A stretch of 64,000 nt of DNA, taken from Lampris incognitus. Taxonomy: Eukaryota; Chordata; Actinopteri; Lampriformes; Lampridae. Made by a program: the position numbers and the translations under genes. The stretch spans positions 68,837,667-68,901,666 of the forward strand of contig NC_079216.1 in the NCBI RefSeq assembly GCF_029633865.1. Reading direction: 5' to 3'. The notes beneath the pieces were generated by a model. That model saw only the letters and a list, made by a program, of their open reading frames with translations, was not told the origin of the DNA and searched no databases. Within the stretch, counting starts at the first letter, position 1. Every line of letters starts with the position of its first letter. Below are positions 32,956 through 45,200 of this stretch, piece by piece.

Positions 32956-34143
32956 GTCCAGAAGAAATATGCTTTTTGCAGTGATTTCATGCAGTCTGAA
33001 GCAGCGATTCGCTGTTTCTTCCAGTTGGGTAAACCACTGTCAGTTTCTTTTTCTTTCTTTTTTTTTTAAGAGGGGGAGATAATTCCAGTCTTTTTAAGCT
33101 TTCATAAACCCTGCACTCTCATGACACATGCCCCACCGACTCTGTGTCAGGCCATGGTCACATGCAGCACCTGCAACCTTCCACCAAGGTAGACAGGAAG
33201 CTGTGGTCACGTGACCACTGCAGATGTTCTAGGATGTGTTAAAAAAAAAACTTGTCCCCTTTTTTCTGCAACTATGTCGTTTTAAGTTGTGTGTGCCTGC
33301 GTAGATAAGTACTTCTCTTATGTCGCGTACATGCCACTGCTTTTAGTTGGTCCTCTGATCCGCCATGTTCTCAGTTGGTTTTAGGTGGCATGTGTTTCTG
33401 TAAATAGTTTTTGTGAATATACGATGAAATGTATGTCAATGTTGTAGAAGCCTGTTTTTTTAAGATTTAACTGAGCAAACTGTTGCACATTTCGTTAATG
33501 CTTTACACTTATGCTGTCCTAAATTATTGCTGATGAGTTGTAAAATAAATATCAAAACCAAACAAGTTCACTCCTTACTCAACATGAACTTGGGGCGCAT
33601 GTCACATCAGAGCACCAATAAATCATTTTCTTTTTGCCTTCAACACGTCTGAACAATTACACACACAGTGTTTCTGAGCATTACAGGAAGAGAGTGTGCG
33701 TGTGCACAAGACACAGCAAACGGGTCAGCACTAGCCAGAATTCCTAGCTCTCATGGGAGGGAGCACAGTGCTGGAAGCCAGAAGCCTGGCCTTTGCAGCG
33801 TCCCGTCAGCTGACACAGTACAACACAGGAATGTACAGTAAGCCAGGGCGTTATGCCAACGTCATGTGAGGAAAGATGATGGAGGAAGATTACTTTCACC
33901 CTGTACAGACTGATGCAGGGCAAAGGGGGCCTACCTCAGACTTGTCAGAGGCTTTAGGCAGGATCAACTCAGTCTTTGTTGTTGCCATTAACCGTGATGT
34001 TATTAGAGTCTCCGTGATTAATGCGATTACTGACCTTGATTGCTGATTTAAGCGGTGCAATTAGTGCCGACTTGTGCTTTTCCGTGTTAGAAAGTAACAG
34101 AAGTTGCACCTTTTACCAGCAGTGCTTGTACACAGAGATGCCT

Positions 34144-34175
34144 CTGCTCTTATGGTGCCGGCACCATAAGAGCAG
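34144..34175. repeat. perfect 32-bp palindrome
   Basis: CTGCTCTTATGGTGCC is followed directly by its exact reverse complement with no spacer. Confidence 0.95.
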
Positions 34176-34679
34176 AAGGTGGTCCAAGTTGCAGTTTTGT
34201 GTCCATAATATTCAAGACGCTGCCCCTGCCAGACGCAGACAGACGTTCAGTCCCCGAGCCAAAGGACAAGGTCACTCCAACGCTGCCTGCCAATGTCGCT
34301 GAGCGAGGGGATTCCTCTCATCAGCCCCTCCTCGCTTGAAACCTTCCTACTCCCCTCACACGTCACAACCCTGGTCCGCCGCCGCTGACGGTGACATCCT
34401 TACTGGATCCATGTCGCCATCTGCTGGTGAAACATGGGAACTGGCTCAACAGGCGCGCAGGAGCTTCACAACAAAAGCTCAACATGAATTCTCTCTCGCC
34501 ACATGCGCGGTGCAACAGCGTCCCGTTTTTGTCAACTGGTTTATTGAATCATGCAGTCCACGTCATACAAGCAGCCACTTACAGCCACACATACCCCTGT
34601 CCACACTTTGCTTATATCAAGGCAGAAATAAAATCGGTATGTACAGTTGACATCTTACAGGAGTGCACAGGATATATTT

Positions 34680-34681
34680 AA

Positions 34682-34738
<57 letters not shown>

Positions 34739-34744
34739 TACATA
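34680..34744. repeat. (TA)n microsatellite, left of the Tc1-like element
   Basis: ATATAT tract continuing on the right at 36381-36421, so the transposon split one microsatellite. Confidence 0.9.
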
Positions 34745-36377
34745 CAGTGCATCCTGAAAGTATTCACACCCCTTCACTTTCCCCACATTTTGTTATGTTA
34801 CAGCCTTATTCCAAAATGGATTAAATTCTTTTTTTTCTCATCAATCTACACACAATACCCCATAATGACAAAGTGAAAAAGGTTTTGTAGAAATTTTTGC
34901 AAATTTATTCAAAATAAAAAACTGAAATATTGCATGTACATAAGTATTCACACCCTTTACTATGATACTCAAAATTGAGCCCAGGTTCATCCTGTTTCCA
35001 CTGATCATCCTTGAGATGTTTCTACATCTTGATTGGAGTCCACCTGTAGTAAATTCAATGGATTGGACATGATTTGGAAAGGCCCACACCTGTCTATATA
35101 AGGTCCCACTGTTGACAGTGCATGTCAGAGCAGAAACCAAGCCATGAAGTCAAAGGAATTGTCTGTGGACCTCCGAGACAGGATTGTATCAAGACACAGA
35201 TCTGGGGAAGGGTACAAAAACATTTCTACAGCTTTGAAGGTCCCGAAGAGCACAGTGGTCTCCATCATTCGTAAATGGAAGAAGTTTGGATCCACCAGGA
35301 CTCTTCCTAGAGCTGGCCGCCCTGCCAAACTGAGCAATCGGGGGAGAAGGGCCTTGGTCAAGGAGGTGACCAAGAACCCGATGGTCACTCTGACAGAGCT
35401 CCAGCGTTCCTCTGTGGAGATGGGAGAACCTTCCAGAAGGACAACCATCTCTGCAGCACTCTACCAATCAGGTCTTTATGGTAGAGTGGCCAGGCGGAAG
35501 CCTCTGCTCAGTAAAAGGCACATGACAGCCCGCTTGGAGTTTGCCAGAAAGCACCTAAAGGACTCTCAGACCATGAGAAACAAGATTCTCTGGTCTGATG
35601 AAACCAAGATTGAACTCTTTGGCCTGAATGCCAAACGTCCCGTCTGGAGGAAACCAGGCACCTCTCATCACCTTGCTAATACCATCCCTACAGTGAAGCA
35701 TGGTGGTGGCAGCATCATGCTGTGGGGATGTTCTTCAGCGGCAGGAACTGGGAGACTAGTCAGGATCGAGGGAAAGATGAATGGAGCAAAGTACAGAGAG
35801 ATCCTTGATGAAAACCTGCTCCAGAGCGCTCAGGACCTCAGACTGGGGTGAAGGTTTACCTTTCAACATGACAACGACCCTAAGCACACAGCCAAGACAA
35901 TGAAGGAGTGGCTTCGGGACAAGTCTGTGAATGTCCTTGAGTGGCCCAGCCAGAGCCCAGACTTGAACCCCATTGAACATCTCTGGAAAGACCTGAAAAT
36001 AGCTGTGCAGCGACACTCCCCATCTGACCTTACAGAGCTGGAGAGGATCTGCAGAGAAGGATTGGAGAAATACCCCAAATATAGGTGTGCCAAGCTTGTA
36101 GCTTCATACCCAAGACGACTTGAGTTTGTAATCGCTGCCAAGGGTGCCTCAACCAAGTACTGAGTAAAGGGTGTGAATACTTATGTACATGCAATATTTC
36201 AGTTTTTTATTTTTAATACATTTGCAAAAATTTCTACAAAACCTTTTTCGCTTTGTCATTATGGGGTATTGTATGTAGATTGATGAGGGAAAAAAGGAAT
36301 TTAATCCATTTTGGAATAAGGCTGTAACATAACAAAATGTGGGGAAAGTGAAGGGGTGTGAATACTTTCCGGATGCA

Positions 36378-36380
<3 letters not shown>
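34745..36380 (+). mobile_element. Tc1-like DNA transposon, nearly complete
   Basis: 1636 bp with terminal inverted repeats of about 216 bp (34745-34960 and 36164-36380) that begin CAGTGCATCC and hold AAAGTATTCACACCCCTTCA. This is the long-repeat layout of fish Tc1-like elements. It sits in a (TA)n microsatellite, with TA on the left and TG, probably a mutated TA, on the right. It contains one transposase frame with a single internal stop. Confidence 0.93.
35144..36163 (+). pseudogene. Tc1-like transposase with one internal stop
   Basis: A transposase of about 339 codons, the usual Tc1 length. The N terminus has paired helix-turn-helix domains (LSVDLRDRIVSRHRSGEG, TLPRAGRPAKLS). The catalytic triad is visible: D in WSDETKIELF, D in FQHDNDPKHTA and E in SPDLNPIEHLW, spaced DD34E. 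A TGA at 35849-35851 interrupts the frame between RLG and RFTFQHDND, where relatives usually have Arg (CGA), so it looks like CpG decay. No frameshift was seen. The frame ends at the border of the right inverted repeat. Confidence 0.92.
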
Positions 36381-36453
<73 letters not shown>

Positions 36454-38043
36454 GTACAGTTGTGATATATGCACACTTTTATCAACGACAGATCAACTTC
36501 CAAATTCATCCTGGGTAATACATTTATTCAAATGATAACTATTTTGTGCTGCATGATGTGAAGTATATCTTTAGCAACAGGTCAAAGCACTTTACAGCGC
36601 CTAGTGATACTGATGATACCTGTGACTGTTTCCTGTTTGTTGCTATTTTCTCTGTGTCGAAGAGATATGCTGATTATATATACTGACACTCGAAATCGAT
36701 CCTTGATCATTATGACCAATACTTCCTACGGCTCGTAAAGCTTCTCTGCACTGTAACGCTGTTTGTGTCACCGACTGCTGTTCCCACAAGCTCGAGTATA
36801 AGGCACTTGTTTTAATATAATTAGCAGCTAATTACAGAACCAATGGGGGAGTTTATTCCAGGGCTATTAAGACTCCACTAACATGATGTCCCTTTTAGTA
36901 TTTGACTTTAAATTAAAAAAAAAACATATACCCCCCAATGTAGCTCTTCCTATCAAAGTTCATATGAAAGGCCTTCAGATCGAGCAAACAACGGTCTTAG
37001 TGTCACATTACATACATGCTCTGGACATCCAGATATGGCTATATGAAAGACAAACATGCAGCAAGACCTTATAATCTTTGGCCACCCATCCTTGCAGATG
37101 AACAAGCATAAACAATTTGGCAAAAAATATATCGCACAGTCATCTTAAAACAAACATACAAAACAAACAACACTGTTTCATTACGCAGGCAATACTGCTG
37201 GACTGGACACGTTGCTGCCCTGCGACTGCAAACTCACCGGTCATAATAAAATATAATATTCACCAAACAAAACGGGAGAGTAAGAAAACATTTACAAGAT
37301 GCTACCAGTTTGGTACTTGTACACAGTAACATTCCTCAGTAACAAAACGGTTTGCCGTCTGTGCATAGTTAAAACACGGAGAGATTCAGAGCCAAAGGAC
37401 TAGCGTGATGTACAGCACGACACTCTGGGAGGTGTCAGAGAGCAGAGTGCATCCTTCCTCCCGGACACACGTCATTACTTGGGATGCATGTGCTCGTCGC
37501 AGAACCCACAGGTTTTCAGAGAGGCGGTTCAGACGCTCTACACCGACAGAAATACTTTTCACAAGGCAATGGCTTTGACTCGGTAACGCTCACCATTAAA
37601 ACAACGCCAGTCACTCAGCAGGTAACGTGAGAATAAAAGTACAGTAAGTGGATATACTTAAATGTGATGTCACTGATGGTGTGGCGATTCAGCGATCAGC
37701 ACCCATGATGCCGCTGCCACCCTTCAACCTAACCAAGTGCTTCATAACATACATCCAACAGTAAACGCTTTCCTTCATTGTCTGAGCCTTCAGGTGCGAG
37801 GAGCTGCTTTCAGGACACCTGGTTCATATAGGCTGCTGCCAGCATTTAGAAAACCCCCATTAATAAGCCCAAGTGATGAGTAAACAGTGCATAGGAGAGT
37901 GCTGCTGCTGAGGTATCCTGTACTAAGACCGCCTGGGGGGGAAAAAAAGAAAAAGAAAAAAAAAGAAGCTGTGGCGTGAAGTTGGGGATCAAGACACAAG
38001 GAGAGATGGATGTTCGCTCAACCCACTCCTGTACTGGCAGGCC
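36381..38043 (-). other. rassf8: probable rassf8 3' UTR and flank
   Basis: Non-coding sequence after the rassf8 stop on the minus strand. Minus-strand AATAAA signals lie at 36857-36852 and 36538-36533, giving a 3' UTR of about 1.2-1.5 kb. The region 36381-36450 is (TA)n and (CA)n beside the Tc1-like element. Confidence 0.5.
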
Positions 38044-38159
38044 TCAGACGTAGATCCCTTCCGGGTTTAGGCTTGACCTTAGAGGGCTGTGGAGAACCCG
38101 AAGGTGACCCGACATTGGCTGGGTGGAAACCGGACGCTTCAATGAACCACAGAGGGTAT
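38044..38159 (-). CDS. rassf8: rassf8 coding exon 5 (C terminus)
   Basis: Completes a split Asp codon and encodes [20 protein letters not shown] then [17 protein letters not shown] and TGA. Human RASSF8 has [20 protein letters not shown] and ends NPEGIYV. The acceptor is TTCAAATGTAG, with a long (CT)n tract about 20 bases upstream on the coding strand. A longer frame on the same strand covers this exon in another register and is a shadow. Confidence 0.92.
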
Positions 38160-38176
38160 CTACATTTGAACAGGGA

Positions 38177-38226
<50 letters not shown>

Positions 38227-39250
38227 ACTCTACACGAATATCTCTCCCAATGAGCTGCATGGTCTTCAAAGGTGCATTTAACAGTGTTTGGTGATCATCT
38301 GGTGTCTCCCCGCCTGGTGTCTCCCCGCCTGCCGCCCAATGACTGCTGGGATAGGCTCCAGCATCCCCACGACCCCAATTAGGATAAGTGGCTTGGATAG
38401 GATGGATGGATGGATGGTGATTATCTGAAATAAACCGACCTTTTGACACTTCTGCTATGTGGCATTAAGCCACCAGGGGTCAGTGTTGACTTGTGTAGTG
38501 AGCCGGCCATTCTGGGCAAACTCTTCTAAGGCTTCGACACACGTCCTGGTAGGTTATTATGACCTTTCATTATGGGAGCCAGTCTGCATCTAGTCTCCTG
38601 AAAAGACAACTGGGAGTGATGTCATGTGGCCGCACATGGTAACACAACCATAAAACTGCTGCGGATAAAGCGACTTAGAAAGACTGTGTGAGCGATGCCG
38701 CATTTAAAGGTGAATTAATGTGTAGGTTGATGTGTTAAAGATGCAGACAAAGGACAGTTTGGATATAAACACATTTTAACTGTGTGCAGCTGAAAATATC
38801 TAACTTTGAGACAAGAAGCACATTTCTTGACCCAAGTCCATCGCTGTTTTCCAAGTTGATTGGTTCTTAATGACCAGCTGGTAGGTGCAAAATGGTTTGC
38901 TTTAGATGGCTTCTAAAACTAACGGCTGCCCCATTCTCTAATGTGTTTAGTCCTGTGTCAGCTTTCTGGGCCATTCTGTGTTTAGATGACAAAGCTCTAG
39001 TCCACAGGGCTCATCACAGAAACTGCTGAGCACGTGATGGAAGGACAGAATGATGGAGGGAGGAGAGCGATGGACGGACAGCCTGGCTGACTGAATGGCA
39101 CCCGGCCTGCCTGAAACCAGGCAGCCATTGGCATGAAGACCATACGTGGCACTGAAGGTGGGCAAAAGATTTCCTCTCCCCCTTTGTCTGATCCCCCTTT
39201 TCCTCACACACGCACGCATGAATACAGACAGACACACACATCTTCACACT

Positions 39251-39289
<39 letters not shown>

Positions 39290-42200
39290 GGCTGAGTCAT
39301 ATTCTACCAGCAAGCCATCAACATTATGAGTAAAAAAAATGATTTGAAAGCCTTGTTCAAATTGAATGGGTGGACAAACGCACAGGTAAATGGTCTTTCA
39401 ATTAAAATATGTCACACGTCACCTGTGTGGCTAACAGTTAAAGAGTCATATCTAACAGTGAAAGAGTCATATTTTACAGTTAAGAGTCATATTTAACAGT
39501 TAAAGAGTCTTATTTTACAGTTAAGAGTCATTTAAAAATTAAAGAGTCATATCTAACAGTTAAAGTCTTATTTAACAGTTAAAGAGTCTTATTTTACAGT
39601 TAAGAGTCATTTAAAAATTAAAGAGTCATATCTAACAGTTAAAGAGTCGTATTTAAGTTAAGAATCATATTTAAAAGTTAGAGTCATATCTAACAGTTAA
39701 GAGTCATACCTAACAGTTAAAGAGTCTTATTTAACAGTTAAGAGTCATATCTAACAGTTAAAGAGTCATATCTAACAGTGAAAGAGTCATATTTAACAGT
39801 TAAAGAGTCATATCTAACAGTGAAAAAGTCATATTTAACAGTTAAAGAGTCTTATTTTACAGTTAAAGAGTCATATCTGACAGTTAAAGAGTCATATCTA
39901 ACAGTTAAGAGTCATTTAAAAATTAAAGAGTCATATCTAACAGTTAAAGAGTCGTATTTAAGTTAAGAATCATATTTAAAAGTTAGAGTCATATCTAACA
40001 GTTAAGAGTCATACCTAACAGTTAAAGAGTCTTATTTAACAGTTAAGAGTCATATCTAACAGTTAAAGAGTCATATCTAACAGTGAAAGAGTCATATTTA
40101 ACAGTTAAAGAGTCATATCTAACAGTGAAAGAGTCATATTTAACAGTTAAAGAGTCTTATTTTACAGTTAAAGAGTCATATCTAACAGTTAAAGAGTCAT
40201 ATTTAACAGTTAAAGAGTCTTATTTTACAGTTAAAGAGTCATATCTAACAGTGAAAGAGTCATATCTAACAGTTAAAGAGTCATATTTAACAGTTAAAGT
40301 CTTATTTAACAGAAGAGTCTTATTTAACAGTTAAGTCATATCTAACAGTTAAAGAGTCTTATTTAACAGTTAAGAGTCATATCTAACAGTTAAAGAGTCA
40401 TATTTAACAGTTAAAGTCTTATTTAACAGAAGAGTCTTATTTAACAGTTAAGTCATATCTAACAGTCAAAGAGTCATATTTAACAGTTAAGAGTCATACC
40501 TAACAGTTAAAGAGTATTATTTATCAGTTAAAAAGTATTATTTAATAGTTAGAGTCATATTTAACAGTTAAGAGTCATATCTAAGAGTCATATTTAACAG
40601 TTAAGAGTCATATTTAACAGTTAAAGAATATTATTTATCAGTTATAAAGTATTATTTAACAGTTGAGTCATATCTAACAATTAAAGAGTCATATTTAACA
40701 GTTAAAGAGCCATATTTAACAGTTAAAGAGTCATATTTAACAGTTAAAAGTCATATTTAACAGTTAAGAGTCATATTTAACAGTTAAGAGTCATATTTAA
40801 CAGTTGGTCATATTTAACAGTTAAGAGTCATATCTAACAGTTAAAGAGTATTATCTAACAGTTAAGAGTCATATTTAACAGTTAAAGAGTCATATCTAAC
40901 AGTTAGTCATATTTAACAGTTAAGAGTCATATCTAACAGTTAGAGTCATATCTAACAGTTAAAGTCTTATTTAACAGTTAAAGAGTCTTATTTTACAGTT
41001 AAGAGTCATTTAAAAATTAAAGAGTCATATCTAACAGTTAAAGAGTCGTATTTAAGTTAAGAATCATATTTAAAAGTTAGAGTCATATCTAACAGTGAAA
41101 GAGTCATATTTAACAGTTAAAGAGTCATATCTAACAGTGAAAGAGTCATATTTAACAGTTAAAGAGTCTTATTTTACAGTTAAAGAGTCATATCTGACAG
41201 TTAAAGAGTCATATCTAACAGTTAAGAGTCATATCTAACAGTTAAAGAGTCATATCTAACAGTGAAAGAGTCATATTTAACAGTTAAAGAGTCTTATTTT
41301 ACAGTTAAAGAGTCATATCTAACAGTTAAAGAGTCATATTTAACAGTTAAAGAGTCTTATTTTACAGTTAAAGAGTCATATCTAACAGTGAAAGAGTCAT
41401 ATCTAACAGTTAAAGAGTCATATTTAACAGTTAAAGTCTTATTTAACAGAAGAGTCTTATTTAACAGTTAAGTCATATCTAACAGTTAAAGAGTCTTATT
41501 TAACAGTTAAGAGTCATATCTAACAGTTAAAGAGTCATATTTAACAGTTAAAGTCTTATTTAACAGAAGAGTCTTATTTAACAGTTAAGTCATATCTAAC
41601 AGTCAAAGAGTCATATTTAACAGTTAAGAGTCATACCTAACAGTTAAAGAGTATTATTTATCAGTTAAAAAGTATTATTTAATAGTTAGAGTCATATTTA
41701 ACAGTTAAGAGTCATATCTAAGAGTCATATTTAACAGTTAAGAGTCATATTTAACAGTTAAAGAATATTATTTATCAGTTATAAAGTATTATTTAACAGT
41801 TGAGTCATATCTAACAATTAAAGAGTCATATTTAACAGTTAAAGAGCCATATTTAACAGTTAAAGAGTCATATTTAACAGTTAAAAGTCATATTTAACAG
41901 TTAAGAGTCATATTTAACAGTTAAGAGTCATATTTAACAGTTGGTCATATTTAACAGTTAAGAGTCATATCTAACAGTTAAAGAGTATTATCTAACAGTT
42001 AAGAGTCATATTTAACAGTTAAAGAGTCATATCTAACAGTTAGTCATATTTAACAGTTAAGAGTCATATCTAACAGTTAAAGAGTCATATCTAACAGTTA
42101 AAGTCTTATTTAACAGTTAAAGAGTCTTATTTTACAGTTAAGAGTCATTTAAAAATTAAAGAGTCATATCTAACAGTTAAAGAGTCGTATTTAAGTTAAG

Positions 42201-45200
42201 AATCATATTTAAAAGTTAGAGTCATATCTAACAGTGAAAGAGTCATATTTAACAGTTAAAGAGTCATATCTAACAGTGAAAGAGTCATATTTAACAGTTA
42301 AAGAGTCTTATTTTACAGTTAAAGAGTCATATCTGACAGTTAAAGAGTCATATCTAACAGTTAAGAGTCATATCTAACAGTTAAAGAGTCATATCTAACA
42401 GTGAAAGAGTCATATTTAACAGTTAAAGAGTCTTATTTTACAGTTAAAGAGTCATATCTAACAGTTAAAGAGTCATATTTAACAGTTAAAGAGTCTTATT
42501 TTACAGTTAAAGAGTCATATCTAACAGTGAAAGAGTCATATCTAACAGTTAAAGAGTCATATTTAACAGTTAAAGTCTTATTTAACAGAAGAGTCTTATT
42601 TAACAGTTAAGTCATATCTAACAGTTAAAGAGTCTTATTTAACAGTTAAGAGTCATATCTAACAGTTAAAGAGTCATATTTAACAGTTAAAGTCTTATTT
42701 AACAGAAGAGTCTTATTTAACAGTTAAGTCATATCTAACAGTTAAAGAGTCATATTTAACAGTTAAGAGTCATACCTAACAGTTAAAGAGTATTATTTAT
42801 CAGTTAAAAAGTATTATTTAATAGTTAGAGTCATATTTAACAGTTAAGAGTCATATCTAAGAGTCATATTTAACAGTTAAGAGTCATATTTAACAGTTAA
42901 AGAGTATTATTTATCAGTTATAAAGTATTATTTAACAGTTAGTCATATCTAACAATTAAAGGGTATTATTTAACAGTTGAGTCATATCTAACAATTAAAG
43001 AGTCATATTTAACAGTTAAAGAGCCATATTTAACAGTTAAAGAGTCATATTTAATAGTTAAAAGTCATATTTAACAGTTAAGAGTCATATTTAACAGTTA
43101 AGAGTCATATTTAACAGTTAAAGAGCATTATTTAACAGTTAAGATTCATATCTAACAGTTAAGAGTCATATTTAACAGTTAAAAGTCATATTTAACAGTT
43201 AAGAGTCATATTTAACAGTTAAAGAGTCATATCTAACAGTTAGTCATATTTAACAGTTGAGTCATATCTAACAGTTAAAGAGTATTATCTAACAGTTAAG
43301 AGTCATATTTAACAGTCAAAGAGTCATATCTAACATTTAAGAGTCATATTTAACAGTTAAAAGTCATAATTAACAGTTAAGAGTCATATTTAACAGTTAA
43401 GAGTCATATTTAACAGTTAAAGAGCATTATTTAACAGTTAAGATTCATATCTAACAGTTAAGAGTCATATTTAACAGTTAAAAGTCATATTTAACAGTTA
43501 AGAGTCATATTTAACAGTTAAAGAGTCATATCTAACAGTTAGTCATATTTAACAGTTAAGAGTCATATCTAACAGTTAAAGAGTATTATCTAACAGTTAA
43601 AGAGTCATATCTAACAGTTAAAGAGTAATATCTAACAGTTAGTCATATTTAACAGTTGAGTCATATCTAACAGTTAAAGAGTATTATTTAACAGTTAAGA
43701 GCCATATTTAACAGTTAAAGAGTCATATCTAATAGTTAAAGAGTCTTATTTAACAGTTAAGAGTCTTATTTAACAGAAGAAAGAGTCATATCTAATAGTT
43801 AAAGAGTATTATTTAACAGTTAAGAGTCATATTTAACAGTTAAAGTGTCATATCTAATAGTTAAAGAGTCTTATTTAAAAGTTAAGAGTCATATTTAACA
43901 GTTAAAGAGTCATATCTAACAGTTAAAGAGTATTATTTAACAGTTAAGAGCCATATTTAACAGTTAAAGCGTCATATCTAACAGTTAAAGAGTCATATTT
44001 AACAGTTAAAGAGCATTATTTAACGGTTAAGATTCATATCTAACAGTTAAAGAGTATTATTTAACAGTTAAAGAGTATTATTTAAAGTTAAGAGTCATAG
44101 TTAACAGTTAAGAGTCATATTTAACAGTTAAAGAGTCATATCTAACAGTTGGTCATATTTAACAGTTAAGAGTCATATCTAACAGTTAAAGAGTCATATC
44201 TAACAGTTAAAGAGTATTATTTAACAGTTAAGAGTCATATTTAACAGTTAGAGACATATCTAACAGTTAAAGAGTATTATTTACCAGTTAAAAAGTATTA
44301 TTTAACAGTTAAAGAGTCATATCTAACAGTTAAAGAGTCTTATTTAACAGTTAAGAGTAATATTTAACAGTTAAAGAGTCATATTTAACAGTTAAAGAGT
44401 ATTATTTAACAGTTAAGAGTCATATCTAACAGAGTATTATTTAACAGTTAAGAGTCATATCTAACAGTTAGTCATATCTAACAGTTAAGAGTCATATTTA
44501 ACAGTTAAAGAGTCATATCTAACAGTTAGTCATATCTAACAGTTAAAGAGTCTTATTTAAAAGTTAAGAGTCATATCTAACAGTTAAGATTCATATTTAA
44601 CAGTTAAAGAGTCATATCTAATAGTTAAAGAGTCTTATTTAACAGTTAAGAGTCATATTTAACAGTTAAAGAGTATTATTTAACAGTTAAAGCGTCATAT
44701 CTAACAGTTAAAGAGTCTTATTTAACAGTTAAGAGTCATATCTAACAGTTAAAGAGTATTATTTAACAGTTAAGAGTCATATTTAACAGTTAAAGCGTCA
44801 TATCTAACAGTTAAAGAGTCTTATTTAACAGTTAAGAGTCATATCTAACAGTTAAAGAGTATTATTTAACAGTTAAAGAGTATTATTTAAAAGTTAAGAG
44901 TCATATTTAACAGTTAAAGAGTCATATTTAACAGTTAAAGAGCATTATTTAACAGTTAAGATTCATATCTAACAGTTAAAGAGTATTGTTTAACAGTTAA
45001 GAGTCATATTTAACAGTTAAAGAGTCATATCTAACAGTTGGTCATATTTAACAGTTAAGAGTCATATCTAACAGTTAAAGAGTATTATCTAACAGTTAAG
45101 AGTCATATTTAACAGTTAAAGAGTCATATCTAACAGTTAGTCATATTTAACAGTTAAGAGTCATATCTAACAGTTAAAGAGTCATATCTAACAGTTAAGA

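Larger units (their letters stand above)
32956..34744. other. intergenic sequence, possibly with the distal 3' end of bhlhe41
   Basis: AT-rich sequence from about 33240 with AATAAA at 33544-33549 resembles a 3' UTR end on the plus strand. Whether it belongs to bhlhe41 cannot be shown here. A perfect palindrome lies at 34144-34175, and a (TA)n tract starts near 34680. Confidence 0.4.

Noticed and set aside
37790-37999. Short minus-strand frame as an alternative rassf8 terminal exon
   Set aside because: No similarity to RASSF8 and no acceptor in the right phase.
38018-38449. A 143-codon minus-strand frame over the rassf8 3' end
   Set aside because: It covers the real exon 5 in the wrong register; the splice-consistent frame gives the conserved NPEGIYV C terminus.
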